Below, piece after piece: positions 35,601 through 47,489 of a DNA stretch of 64,000 nucleotides (position 1 is the first letter of the stretch; each line of letters opens with the position of its first letter). The stretch is from contig NW_019774947.1 in assembly GCF_001039355.2 (NCBI RefSeq), forward strand, positions 186,001 through 250,000, in the 5' to 3' direction. The notes under the pieces were generated by a model. It saw only the letters and a list, made by a program, of their open reading frames with translations, was not told where the DNA came from and searched no databases. Source of the stretch: Lingula anatina (lineage: Eukaryota; Brachiopoda; Lingulata; Lingulida; Lingulidae). Made by a program: the position numbers and the translations under genes.

Positions 35601-38600
35601 CTATTTCTCATCCATCATGTGAAACATCGAGTTGCAGAAAGGATATGGGTGTCATAATGTCGCATTTTATCTAAATTTCATAACACTTCTGAAGGTTGAT
35701 AATTCTTTTCGACTCAGAACTTTACCTCCCTGTACATAGTTGTGCAGATATAAACTCGGGTCCTCTTGGCTCTCTCCAGTGGCGCCTCGTAGCGGTACAT
35801 ACTCTGCGTTGTTTTGCGGGAAAGCTGTAGCCATTGCTCCAGCAGAGTAGCATTGTAACCCGGAAGCCAGAAAAGCTTTAAAAAGATTGTTAAAAATTAA
35901 AAAGGCACTTAGGTATAACACGCTTAGGTAGTAATGACCAATGTGTCTTATCAATAGATAATATTGAACTAGTCGCATAATGAATAGGAGTGAAAATTAA
36001 AGGTTTAGTTAGTGGCAATTGCTTCTATTTTTAAAAAAACATTATTGATTGATGTGGCGCATTGCAATATGTATTCTGAATGGTATAATACCAGTAAGTA
36101 GTTTTACTTACAAAAGGCTCCTTTTCCATCACGACAATTTGGTGTCTGAAGATGAAAACTCCTGTTGATAATATTTGAGCCAAGAACAAAGCGACCCCTG
36201 CAGGAACTTGCCAATACAAGGATTTTTCGAAGTCAATGACGCGTGCATCGTGAGTGTTCTTGCCTAAATATGTCCTTATAGCCAAAAACGCGACGGCACA
36301 AGGAGTGCTGAGAAGCAGGGGCAGGGCAAATGCGTACTTTTGCATGCACATCATGCAGGCAAACAGGGACAGTATATACCCCAGAAAACTGCACGTGATG
36401 TTCAGTATGAAGTAAATCACCAGGTTGCTGTGCCACGTGTTGATATCAAACCCTTTGTACTGTCCGATGAAGGTAAAAAGAGTTGACAGCACATCGGGAT
36501 CATAGTGTATATCGGCCAGTGCAGCAAATGCCAAGGCTATGCACGGCGTAAGTACAAGTTTCCAGATGCTTGTGAGAATACTTTGTTTCCATCGGGCGCT
36601 GCTGTTTGGCATCACGTCAATGAGATCATCTATGTTTACAGTGCTGGCCCCAAACTCGCCACTTCGCATAGAGGCTGTGTGTGGCGAAGCTTGGATGTCT
36701 TGATCATCGATATAACTGCCATCTGGCGAGAGACTGTGGTTGGCAGCTTGCATTCTAACTCCAGATTGCCGTAAGGCAATCGTGCTTCGGGTCATGTTCC
36801 GCGACATTTCAAACTCCACGTGGGCGCTTCGTTGTGGATATAATTGAGCTTTCTGTATTAGCGGGCACCAAGCCAAGGAAAGGAACAACATGGCGATAGG
36901 TGTCTCCCAGGATAGACGCTCAGGAACATGTACGTCGGTGTAGCCTTGAAACATGGATGTCACCATACCACCGACCTCCATGAAGAATGCAAAGAGGAAG
37001 GCGAAAAAATGGATTTTGTTGGTTGTTTCCAGACGACGAAATGATTTCACAAGACTAGTGATGATAGGAATGAAAAAGACGCCGTTCATCAAGAAGACAG
37101 CCACAATTGGATTGTAGTTCCTCATAGTGATAAGACAAAGTAGAAGCAATCCGGTTACCTCCAGAATACTGCCAACAATCCCCTGCAATTGTATTCAGCT
37201 ACGCTTTAATGCATTCACTTTTGGCAGGAAGAGATATATAACTAAAGATATTATCTGAAATGGTTACATGTAAGCCTACTGGGTATTTTCAGTAAATGGG
37301 ACATAAACTATCCCCTTCATTCTGTCCCTACCCTGAGGACAATGACCCATACCAAAACTATTACCCCTCACAAACTACATAAAGCACCAGTCTACGGAGA
37401 TTAGGATTTAAATTCTATGCCCCGCCCATAATTATTTCCATGCCAATGCAAGTATTGTTTACTATGTATTCCGGGTGCCATCTGAATACAAGCCGATCAT
37501 TTACATAAAGAAAAGTTAGACATTTTAAGGTTTTCTTCCCGCGTACTGAGTGAAACTATTTTTGTCTACATAGCACATAATTTAAAAAACTTAAATTCTG
37601 ACTGAAAAAAAAATAGCAAGCGGAAAAATGTAACAACAGATAAGTGATACAAGCACATATGACTCCCACTAGCATACATGTATCATGGCGTCACTGTTTG
37701 ACAATTAGCTGGGCAAAGTGGGCATACAGCACTTGCGGCAGCTATTTACAGACAACCTTTAAACAATTTTGGACTAATAAGCCCACATAAATAATATAAT
37801 GGGCATTTTGAAGTATTTTCAGAAATTGACAGTCTTTATCACTATTAGTTGGCTTCATATCGTGACAGGTACATATACATGATGATAAGATACCAGAGAT
37901 ACACTGACAGTAGATAACTGGGCAAGGAGAGGAGGGGGCGTCTGCGCATGCGTTACATGCCAGGTGACACAGACGATTTTCAGTGGTTCGAAAGCTTTTC
38001 GTTTTTCAAAAGACATCGATTTCACATTATTTTACACATTGGTTTTACACCATTCACACAGAAATAACGAGTTAGGTCCAGATAAGAATGTTTGCAACTC
38101 TGTAAAATTAATCCCATGAAAAAAACAATTCCTACAAAACTCTGCAGGAATCGATAGGAATAATACAGGATATATGGGACTCTTTAGAAAGAATACAGAA
38201 CTTTATTGGGCTGTATGGGGATTTTATTGCACGCCCTACATGATTCCAATCTAGGACATATGTCCTATGGGACCCTATAGAAAATGTCCGTATTGAACCA
38301 CCTACCCAGAACACGGCCAGTCCTGAGGGCCAGGGCATGTCCCGCCTGAAGGACCCCACCCACACCGCCACCACCAGGGTCACGAGGTACGGGAACATGG
38401 TTGTCAGGATCACCATCAAAAACGCAACCTCCTGGCGCAATTTGTTGCCATCCGAATGCTGTGATGGAACTGTTGGTGCAACGTCTTTCCTTCTTGGGTA
38501 ACTTGGGTTAATTTTTCCCAAGTTAAAACCGGTGCTGTTGGCGTCTTGGAAGGTTTCGTTGACTGCTCGTGCTATGTAGACTGCAGAGAGTTTGCTCGCC

Positions 38601-38896
38601 ACGATGGCGGCAGTGACACAGGCAAACATGACAAAAGTGACAAGCCATTTTAAGATGGTCAGTGCCTTTGATGGCCGCTGGCTGTAGAGGAGTCTGGCGT
38701 TCAACTCGGCCTCTACTTTTGATTTTTTGCCCACTGTCAGATGTTCGTCATATGTGGCGTCTGGGGTGTCAGCGTCTGCGCTATTTTGGAAAGATTGTAC
38801 TTTCGCCGTTGACCGAAACTGAACTTCTTGCCCGCCAGCGACTGCGTTCTGCTCCGTTACTGGTAGCGTTAAAGAGTCGCTTCGCTCGGAAGCCAT
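23168..38896 (-). CDS. CHS: Chitin synthase with tandem SAM domains, complete, 23 exons
   Basis: Multi-pass glycosyltransferase family 2 enzyme making chitin from UDP-GlcNAc at the plasma membrane. Exons (minus): 38896-38306, 37182-36112, 35875-35726, 35385-35217, 34817-34693, 34555-34477, 34316-34120, 33711-33544, 33262-33007, 32610-32495, 31510-31390, 28454-28377, 28164-28015, 27759-27663, 27053-26897, 26710-26628, 26183-26102, 25797-25627, 25277-25127, 24867-24814, 24567-24409, 24050-23925, 23565-23168. Total 4749 nt, 1582 aa, all phases consistent. N-terminal membrane helices about 80-550; catalytic core with FWLPGYNATLLEQW, DADVKF (about 740), GEDRW (841), QRRRW (879-883), SWGTRE (about 1088). 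Then a cytoplasmic stretch with two SAM-like domains (about 1221-1287 and 1288-1357), two final helices (about 1415-1470) and a basic tail. Exons 14-16 have the least certain donors. No myosin head is present at the N-terminus. Confidence 0.95.
25127..26183 (-). other. Tandem SAM-domain exons of chitin synthase
   Basis: Exons 26183-26102 and 25797-25627 together encode a SAM-like fold (ENWLEGDL, FLADMTEKELKACGV, HRKAIIEDIKQL). Exons 25277-25127 and 24867-24814 encode a second (DSWEWLQYLGMDQYYPHF, ILKGMSQEEIRNDLGV, GHLKFLLKAIKNL). SAM domains commonly form homo- or hetero-oligomers, which would fit clustering of synthase complexes; that role is inference. Confidence 0.8.
27803..27860. repeat. 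(CA)n(GA)n microsatellite
   Basis: About 13 CA units then about 12 GA units, in the chitin synthase intron between exons 28164-28015 and 27759-27663. Confidence 0.9.
28789..31340. mobile_element. 2.55-kb fold-back (long inverted repeat) element in a chitin synthase intron
   Basis: The left end (from 28789, AGTCCAGTGGCTTAAGG) is the inverted complement of the right end (to 31340, CCTTAAGCCACCGGACT). The match continues for several hundred bases inward, sharing GTGACACGGCGGATAAAAGC, the TTTACCGTTTGG motif and the first ATGGCCGCC block. Each arm is a series of diverged ~180-bp monomers with a core like AATCCAAGATGGCCGCC: five in forward orientation (near 28935, 29095, 29278, 29450, 29665) and eight inverted (near 29915, 30110, 30295, 30495, 30672, 30860, 31040, 31195). 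No transposase frame is present; open frames inside are shadows of the monomers. Target-site duplication is not clear. A (TTA)n microsatellite sits in the left arm. Confidence 0.85.
29555..29608. repeat. (TTA)n microsatellite
   Basis: About 17 TTA units inside the left arm of the fold-back element. Confidence 0.95.
38130..38292. repeat. Dispersed repeat with palindrome AGGACATATGTCCT, copy 1
   Basis: Contains AGGACATATGTCCT followed by a match to GGGACCCTATAGAAAAT, preceded by several loose units like ATAGGAATC. A second copy is at 59134-59246 in the same orientation. This copy lies 14 bases past the donor of chitin synthase exon 1. Confidence 0.7.
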
Positions 38897-38949
38897 TTTT
38901 TTTGTTTCTGTTGCCCAAGAACGGCCGCTTGACTTGTCTGAGTGCTTGG

Positions 38950-39075
38950 CTTTTCACGTGTTCAACATACGAAGGCTAAAAGGGCGCAGCCGTGATCGTC
39001 ACTGTGCGACAATAATCACATGTACTGGTTATCTACTGTAGCTCTGGATTTAAACATATCCTCTATATAAATACT
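38950..39075 (-). promoter_or_regulatory. Candidate chitin synthase promoter
   Basis: Upstream of the chitin synthase start codon on the minus strand are a TATA-like TATTTATATAG (39073-39063) and a palindromic E-box CACGTG (38955-38960). A TATA at this place would put the transcription start near 39035-39045 and a 5' UTR of about 145 nt. Sequence evidence only, and TATA-like strings are common in AT-rich DNA. Confidence 0.3.
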
Positions 39076-40329
39076 GGACGGAAAACCGCTGGAATCGGCC
39101 AAACAATCTGTATCACTATCACATGCACCAAGCCAAATCTCGATTCAATCCAATAGTTTACATAACAGTGCGTGTTATCTCACTGTATCGATATTAGAAA
39201 TAATAACGCCGTGTGCCATATCTGTGGAAATATCTATGAATGTCTCATTGTGATTTCATATACAAAGGCCAACGATGATTACACATATGCGTCTGAAAGT
39301 TTTTTTTCATCAACACCATTTCTAGATATACCTATATACCTAAATGCAAAGCAAAATTAATTCCAACAGCCGTTGGCAAAGATCATAATTCTTATTTATT
39401 TATTTATTCAGTTTAAAACATTATTTATAACATTATTTATAAACATATTTATTTATCTATTTATTTATTCAGTTTAAAACATTACTTATAAATCCCGGAG
39501 GCGTTCTGACCAGTTCTGGTAGTCGGCGGTAAGAGAAGGCTACTACGGTAATGAAGTCAGGATGTACACGTGTGCCGCTGATGATAAACAAGGACAATAT
39601 AAAGGAGCAAATTTTAAGCTATTTCAACAAAGTCTTATTTAAAAACATATTCACGCATTAAAAAGAAATCTAAAAATTACAGCAACAGAGTAGAAAAAAG
39701 GCAGAAATTTCATTCTGGGCATGAAAGTGATCATATATGTTAGGCATGTCTAATGCACGGTTGTGTAAACAACCAAGTCCACACTGAAAAATTGTCAGCG
39801 AAATGATTCATTCAATCGGATATGAATAAACCAAGATAATTAAGATATTTCATTTCAAACATTAATCTCTGCATCTTGTAATGTCTAATATACAGACTTG
39901 ACATTTAATATGGAATATTTTTTTCCAAATCATTTTTCATCAGTTTTTTCCTATTTTGCTGACTGATAAATGAAAATAAGGCTTAAAATTGGGTTTTAAT
40001 AACTTTTAATTATCCTTTTGATGTCATTGTGTCTTCAGTTAATTAATGGAATTCGCCAGAGAAGCAAACAAAAACACATTGCCTATTCTATGTCATACGA
40101 CAACAATTAAAAGAGATATTTTGGATCTCCATATTTTCCAAATTATTTTCTGTAAAAGAGTTACACGCCTCACAAAGAACCCCCATGTCAGTGTCTAGTC
40201 ACAGTAACGGTCGCTGTTACGCTTGACCTCTTCTGTCTGCTACCAGCGCTCTCAAGGGGCNATATTAAATGTCAAGTCTGTAGTACTTCTTAATACATAA
40301 TTAATCTTTAACCCTACAGAAGTAGATGA

Positions 40330-40348
40330 TATAATAATAATAATAATG

Positions 40349-40381
<33 letters not shown>
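40330..40381. repeat. (AAT)n microsatellite
   Basis: About 17 AAT units with one ATGAT interruption. Confidence 0.9.
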
Positions 40382-41331
40382 CACCTAGACTATCAGTTAA
40401 ACATGTAAAACACACACACCATACATATATCTAATTATTTGAAAATTTCTCCCTTTTATATCTTTTAATATTTTCATGACGCTCAGTTTTTCTTTCCTTA
40501 GACTTCTTTTCTCGGAGTTTTTCTTAGTGTTAATGTATAAGAAACAAAGGCCATCAACACATTTAGATCGGGTAGCTAATCCGCTTGAAGCAGTAAGTAT
40601 AAATTAAGGTGGGACAGTGCGTTCGAAATGAAGACGTAACATGACCGTCTTTATCAACGCACAGTGTAGGTCCGTCTTTCCACGAAACACTGATGGTCCA
40701 GTCCAGCAAATCGTTTTTAGGTTATCTCGGGGAAACAGCAGTGTCTCTGGTGTGGAAGGGACATGGTGTCAGGGACCACAGTATTGAAAAAAAATAATTA
40801 ATGTATTTAAATGTTACATACTTGTCGTGGTAATAATTCAATCAGGGAAAGCTATAATAGTCTATAAGTACATAGCTTTAGGTAATATTTCACACCTAAC
40901 AGTTCAAATTTTAATGTGCTTTGTTTCAATTTAATAATAATCCGTTAGATCTTGATCACATGGATTTATCGGGAGTGCCCGCCAGGAGGGGGTGGACTTG
41001 TGTTTGAATTAACCACTCACTTTATGATTTATTCGATTGACAATTTAATTGATAAAGTTAAGCAAAAAGTTAAGCATAAAATTCTGTGAACTCAAATTTA
41101 GAGATGGAAAAGACTATAGAATGGAGATGTCTGGAACCTTGAAGCTTGGATTTGACATTGCTTGTATCATGTAAAGTTTTGTTCAGCTAAATACATTCTA
41201 TTGAAGTTTCAGCATGGTGGCATTTCATTCTGTGCATAGTTTAAGACCTAGAACCTGGGAATCTCCGTAGCAGTAATACACATTCCGTTACCCAGTGATG
41301 TGAGCCCATTGTGCCCCTCTCCTGGTGTTTT

Positions 41332-41597
41332 ATAAATGAAAATTATCAAACACAAGCCGAAATATTTTCATACCGTTAGCTTACGACCAACATGGGCGAA
41401 GGCCTTCATCATACTGATGTGAGTAGATGTTGACACTCACTGACTGCTAGGTGGTACAGCGGCCAGGATACTCTTATAAATGTCAGGTAGATCGACCCCC
41501 CGTCCCAATTCATGGTTAGCTGGTAAATTACGCCCAAGTTGGCCGTAAGCTAACGGTACGAATATATTTCGACTTGTGTTTGATAATTTTCATTTAT
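41332..41597. mobile_element. MITE-like element with 67-bp terminal inverted repeats
   Basis: Left arm 41332-41398 and right arm 41531-41597 are inverted complements with about 90% identity (shared blocks include ATGAAAATTATCAAACACAA and ACCGTTAGCTTACG). The ~132-bp loop has no coding capacity. Length and structure are typical of a non-autonomous DNA transposon. Target-site duplication is not obvious. Confidence 0.85.
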
Positions 41598-44500
41598 GAT
41601 GCAACTACCAAGCAAATGAAAATTTTGCTCATCCTGATGGTTTATTATAAAGGATTTTTTTAATGTATGGGGGGGGGGGGGGTCCGGGTTATATATGTAA
41701 TAAAAAAGGTCTCTCATAAAAGACATTGCATGACATTTCGCAAATGATAATCTAACCGTCTTCTTCTTCTTGAGTAAGTGTAAATGTTGTAAGTAAAGTG
41801 AGGTGTTGGTTGTACCCCGTAGGTCAAAATGCCTGATTGTGCTAGCCTCCGTCTCTCTTGCCTCCTCACATTACACATACCCACGAAGAAAAATGTAAAA
41901 AAACATAATCTTGACGCAATCTCTTTTACAAGAGCATAGGCCTAAAAGTATCTTCGGACTGTGAAAAACGGGCTCTTCCACCGTGTTTAGCATGGTCCCC
42001 GTCTGTCGCAGATTCGCATTATCTAGAAAAAAATGGACATGAGTAATAATGTGTCCAAAATTAAGTTAAAGACGGACAGTAGAAGACAAAACACAAGCGA
42101 TGGTGACAGCACGCGCCAAACCTATTGCAATGAGACGGTTGAGGCGTTTAGAAATCTGTATTATAAATACTCATGACTGGATTCCTCCCCAACAAAGCGC
42201 TTGGAATATAAATTACACGTACCCCTCGCCCCTGCGAAAATAACACCTCTGATATTAAGGAATCAAATTTTTCAAATGCGAGCCGGTAGGGGTCTATAAT
42301 ATCCTTTAGTTGGCATAAAGAATGCAGGTAAACGAAGCCTAAACACGACGAACAATAGACGAGTTGTGAGCATTGTGCCCAAGGCAAACAATAGGGCGGT
42401 GACTGTGGGGAGATTGTTATGTTAATACCGAGCACAGGTAGACATTGCCTGGTGCGGACTTAGTGTAGTGAAGTTCAACACATACGGGGTGTTATAAAGA
42501 CACTACCAGGAAGAAGCGGTAACTTCTTCAGGGTTCGTGGGGTCAAAGATGATTTCAAGCTGACGTTAACATAGTAACGCCGCGTTTTAACTTCCTCGTA
42601 GATCCTAAAAGCCACAAGGGAGACGCTGTTTGTAGTTGTTGGGGATAAAAAGGAGCAGAGAGGAGAGAGTAGACCTGCAAAGGACATCTTTACATACAAG
42701 TGACTACATGTACCACACCCATCACCAGTGAGTCAAGAGGGCGGTTACAACATAAGTGTGGCCGGTCAAATGATTCTGGGCAGTGTAACGACACAGAGAC
42801 CCGCCTTAGCCTCTGAGAGAGGGCTATAAGTTTCGTTATCGGATTTATATTGTGAAATCATGTATAATAAGGAGGGATATTTTACCAGTGCGTAAACAGT
42901 AGTACAGAGACGACTGAGGAGGGGTTTGGCCAGCATACATCGTGCTGGAAGACGGAGGAAGGCCCCTGAGTGGTCTGATTTAAATAACACATAACAGGTA
43001 ATATCTGATTTCTTATTACAAATGAAAATAATTATTTAAATAAAGTAAATGTCACTTTAGCTCCCAGGATCCAGGGCCTCTTGCTGCATTTGCAATATTG
43101 GGTTAAATTTCACAAATTTATTAATAGTCACACGCAAAATTAGTTAATTTAATCAAAATGAAAATTATTGTGGCCTTGACGGATTTATCATTTCCACTAT
43201 TTTGTACGGTGCTCCAATAATAGAATTCTATTTTTCCCCAATATCTTCAATGTAAACAATCAGTGAAGAGTTTTTTATGCAAAATTAGGATCCGCCAGTG
43301 TGAAATAAGATTTTTTCTCAGTTATTGAAATCATCGTCTGAATTCTAAATGTTTCAAAGAGCATTTCCCAGCTTACCTCATGTGTCTAAAGATCTGAAGG
43401 TGTGAATATACACTAGTAAATTTTAAATATATTAATTAAAATTAATGGATGCAAGTCTTTCAAGTAGTATTCGGTTAATATTTCTATTTCTGTTTTATTT
43501 AAGATTATAAAGAAAAGGAACTCAGCTTTAGCTTATCACTGGAAAATTTGACTTATATTTCATGAGCTCTGACAGCTGCCAAACATATGATAATTGTAAA
43601 GATATGTGTATACCAAGTTTTGCTTTCGGCAAAACATAAAACGATTACATGTTGAATTCTTAACCTTGGCCCATTCTTTGGTTTGACTCACAACTCTGTA
43701 ATTTTTCGCCAATTTTATTATTCCTTTGTTTAGCGCACTTTAGCTTAATTTGAACTGAATATATAACCCGTAATTTTATATATCTATAATTATTCCATTA
43801 ATTATGTCCATTAAATACTTAACAAGTTCAAATATGTATAAATGTCTTTGTTCATAAGTTTCTTCGTTTTTTAAATTACCTTTCTGAATGGTCGACAAGT
43901 TGAAAACATTTCATGAGAGTTTATATATTCATCATAAAAGCTCAACTGAGCTATGACAAGTGGTGCTTCCTGTTGTCCACACCTGACATACATTAACTGG
44001 ACACCGAACATATGTCAGGGATCACACCGTCCGCGTTCTAAAGATCTCACCTCAGCTTAGCCCTGCCCGCATAAAGAAAGATTGGAATGACATACAATTT
44101 CTTTGTTTGCTGCATTAATAGCATTCCCCTGCCATTCCATCAGTACCATACAAAATTACCGCATGTGTGAAAACTGTCCCCATTTACGTAAGAAACTGTC
44201 ACCGAAGTGCCACAATATAAATTAATGCTTTACACATAGGGGGGACCAGTATGTTTTAGTAACATGTATTTCATATGTGGCATTTGTATATTTATTGGCA
44301 TGTCAGCTCAGTGCAAATGACCATTCTTTTGCTAATGTATCTCACATGAATCACCGTATGCACAGACCTCTGTGTTAGTTTATGCACATTTTTTTTGAAA
44401 GGTGGTTTATTTGCTTTTCACGATGGGCTGAAATGCAGGTTAATACAGCTATGATAAAATCGGGACTTAACTACAGCGATTAGAAATAATCCTATAATTT

Positions 44501-44807
44501 AAGTATAGACTTATAACAGAATGATTTTGATTTGTTTTTATCAAGAATTTTTAGTTTTAATTAATCTTAGATAGATACACAAATAGCATTTAATTCAAAA
44601 CCATTTCCAGTGGGTTTTTCTTGACATTGTGCGTTAGGAAAAGAATCATATTACAAGTAATATTTACGCGTTATTTCAAGCCTGCTGTACTATTTGAAAA
44701 CATTTCTTTTTTGAAAGCTTTTTCGTGTTCCCATTGTCCACCATTGTCGTATAATTTTCAGTATCAAATATCTCTTTCATTTTTGCAGGTCTCAGTAAAA
44801 AGTCAAC

Positions 44808-47489
44808 ATGGCGTTAGAATCCGATTTGATTGGCGTGCTGGTAGGCGGGGTTATCGGAGGCGTGATTTTGATCATTGTGCTCATTCTTCTGTGCTATTTA
44901 GCGTGCAGGTAAGTGTAAATATGATGCATACTTATTTCTTAATCCAAAATATTTTTTAAAGTAATGTATATGTAATCAAATTCCCAAGCAGAAGAGATAT
45001 GCCTGGGCCTGAACAACCCACCCTGAGCTTGAAAAGGCAAGGGTTGCTATAGTGTAGATGTTTGTTTCAAGTTATCTCTGAAGCTCAGGTTGGGATTAAC
45101 AGACTTGATTGCAAAACTATATCAACAAATATAGCATGAAATAGGACCATAGCTCCATCTTGTATCGTTTTAACCTTCAAGCAACACATTCTGTCGTATC
45201 ACTTTTCATAAAATGCCAGTATCTGTTTTCAATCCGCAGACCTAAATCAAAGCAGAAATACCAGAAACACCGCCAGTTCTACGACCCCGGTAGCTACCTT
45301 CCCTCAGTGGAACCGTCCCTTGTTCACGGGAGCGTATCCAGTCTTACAAAACCCCACCACGGCGGCCGTTGGATATCCTCTGACCCTTACGGGGGCTCTC
45401 TACCCACCGGTATGAATAGGTGGGGCTCCAACCCGGGGATGTACGCTGTGGGACCCAACCCCGCCTACCAGCAGTTCCACAGGGGATTCCACGGGTTTGA
45501 GAACTTGGAGCGCGGGAAGGCGCACTCAGAGCAAAGATTAGATACACGTGAGTAGGAATTCGTGTTAAGCAAACCGAAGCATGTATTTAATGTATGAACC
45601 CCAATTTTCTGTAACCGTTTCGGCCAAAATGGGCTTAAAATTATTGAAACTTAATCATAGACACTGACTAATTATATAGCTGTTAAATAGCTGTACTATT
45701 TTGTATAGTACATTACACTGAGCGTCAGGTCAGATGAGAGTCAGCTTCTTCATTAATTACAAACTACAAACCAATTATAAACGTCCATGTGTTCCAAGGA
45801 TTCGGTATTTCAAAATTCAGCGGCATATTTGTTTGATGGGTCGTGCCATGCACAGGCGAGCATTCACATGCATCCGGTCAACATGATTTCGTGGTTTAGT
45901 ACAGAGACAAGTGACATCTTTATATGGACCCGTCAAACATGTTATTGGCGCGGTAGACTTCAAAGGCCACCAAAGTTCAGATGCGACAAGCCGGGCATGT
46001 ATGGAAGTTTGAAAACGAAGTTGGCACTCGTTGGCTCGAAAACACAAGCTCATACTAGATATGAGATTTTCTTTTAAATATGCAAAAAACGATAAAAATA
46101 ATAGAAATAATAATTTTCTCTGACCCTGTGCTACAAACCTACGTGATGGCCTCGTTCTGACGATCATAATATCTTTCACATAAATAGGCTTCAGATTTGA
46201 CTTCCTCTGTTGAAAAATCACCTGCCTCGATCCACTGGTTAACATATAACCCAGGGCGTATTAAAGGAAAAAATAAAGGTGCGCTGTCTCCATTTTCAGT
46301 TGGCGTTTCCCGTCAACCTGTTCGCCGTGCCAATAGCAGTATGTTGCAGCCCCCTCCTGGGAAAGCGTTCTACCAGGCTAGGTCGCCATTTGTGCCTTTA
46401 GAAACCAACTTCGAGACACAGTTACAGGAAACATTTATATCTGGTAATGCCTCAATATTCCTCTTTTTTTCTTAAAGTATAATTAATTTAACCTGTCGAT
46501 TTCAAAATGCCGATACTGTGTGTTCAAAAACGATAAGAAAAATCTCAATAATTTTTTTCCGTAAATTGTCTACAAATATTAAGTCAGATGTGTTATTTTC
46601 TTTCTAAATTTCTATAAGTTGATATCCTTTCTGATCATGAGGCGTGAAATTCGCCATCTTGCGTTGGGTCCGCCCATGAAAGTTAATTGAACATTGGCAC
46701 ATTTTGTTTTTTTGTTGTATTTCCAGACGGCACAATACGTGATAACAGTGCTTTATTTGACATGCCCCGACACAGCATAGAGTCTTCGTCGCTAGGGACG
46801 CCTGGTTCCAGAGCAAGACTCCTGAAAAATACTAATACAGACGGTGGTGCGTATAATTTCGGGTATGAAAGCGAAGAGGAAGGAGAAGAAGAACAAGAAC
46901 AGCAAGCGTCCCCCAATCATATCGGCGTAGTTCGACCCATTAGCAGGGCTAGTCATGGTACTGCGAAATCTGACGTTGGTAAGTGGGCACTTTGGCGTTT
47001 TTTAGTAGATTTTTAGAATTTATTTCGGGCGTCTATTTACGTAACCCAGCAGAAGAAACTGTTAAGCTTTTGGCACTGTTTTTTATTTTGTTGAGTCTTA
47101 GTTGTTAAACTGTACCTAACTGACGACTATAACCTTATGCTTATTGTGCTGTTATTTGGTCGTCTGGCTAAGACCTCCGCTACAATTAGCTTTTAATTGT
47201 TGAAATTTCTTTTGTTTCATCTCGGCCTTCTTTTTCTTTCAACACAACTTTCGCTTTGGTTCCGTATTATTTTGTTTGTGTTTTTCTCAGGTAAAGGGTA
47301 GTTATGTATAAGCTTTATTATTTCCCCCTCTTGTGATACTATTATGTTCCATGTGCTTAGCTTTCTCCAACCTTTTGCTTCATCTCTTCTATAGGGCAAC
47401 ACGTAAATGAAACTGCTGAAGCATTTAAGTTCTTGGACGGTTATTTCAAAGACGAAGAAGTGACACCTATTGTTGGGAAGCATAACTAA
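44808..47489 (+). CDS. Unrecognised single-pass membrane protein, 299 aa, 5 coding exons
   Basis: I do not recognise this protein. Exons 44808-44908, 45240-45547, 46300-46443, 46727-46978, 47395-47489, phases consistent, 900 nt. The ATG (CAACATGG, a good Kozak context) is 19 nt after an acceptor at 44788, so at least one untranslated exon lies upstream. Residues 1-6 are extracellular or luminal, 7-32 form one helix with a glycine zipper (GVLVGGVIGGVIL), and the rest is a 265-residue tail starting with a basic stop-transfer stretch (RRPKSKQKYQKHR). The tail is low-complexity and probably disordered, rich in Pro, Gly, Ser and Tyr. It has an NPAY motif (107-110), several other tyrosines in S/G/P contexts and an acidic run (232-240). 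The architecture resembles small membrane adaptors whose tails bind PTB or SH2 proteins; that is inference. Confidence 0.8.

Larger units (their letters stand above)
39076..44788. other. Intergenic region between divergent genes
   Basis: AT-rich, no supported coding exon. Contents: a direct repeat of about 33 bp (39392-39428 and 39457-39490), an (AAT)n microsatellite (about 40330-40381), single ambiguous base at 40261, an inverted-repeat element (41332-41597), and a G tract near 41669-41682. A donor-like CAG|GTAATA at about 42996 could end an untranslated first exon of the membrane-protein gene on the plus strand, but nothing confirms it. Confidence 0.4.

Noticed and set aside
41430-41500. 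tRNA gene in the MITE loop
   Set aside because: Box-like strings are weak and no acceptor stem forms; kept only as a note on origin.
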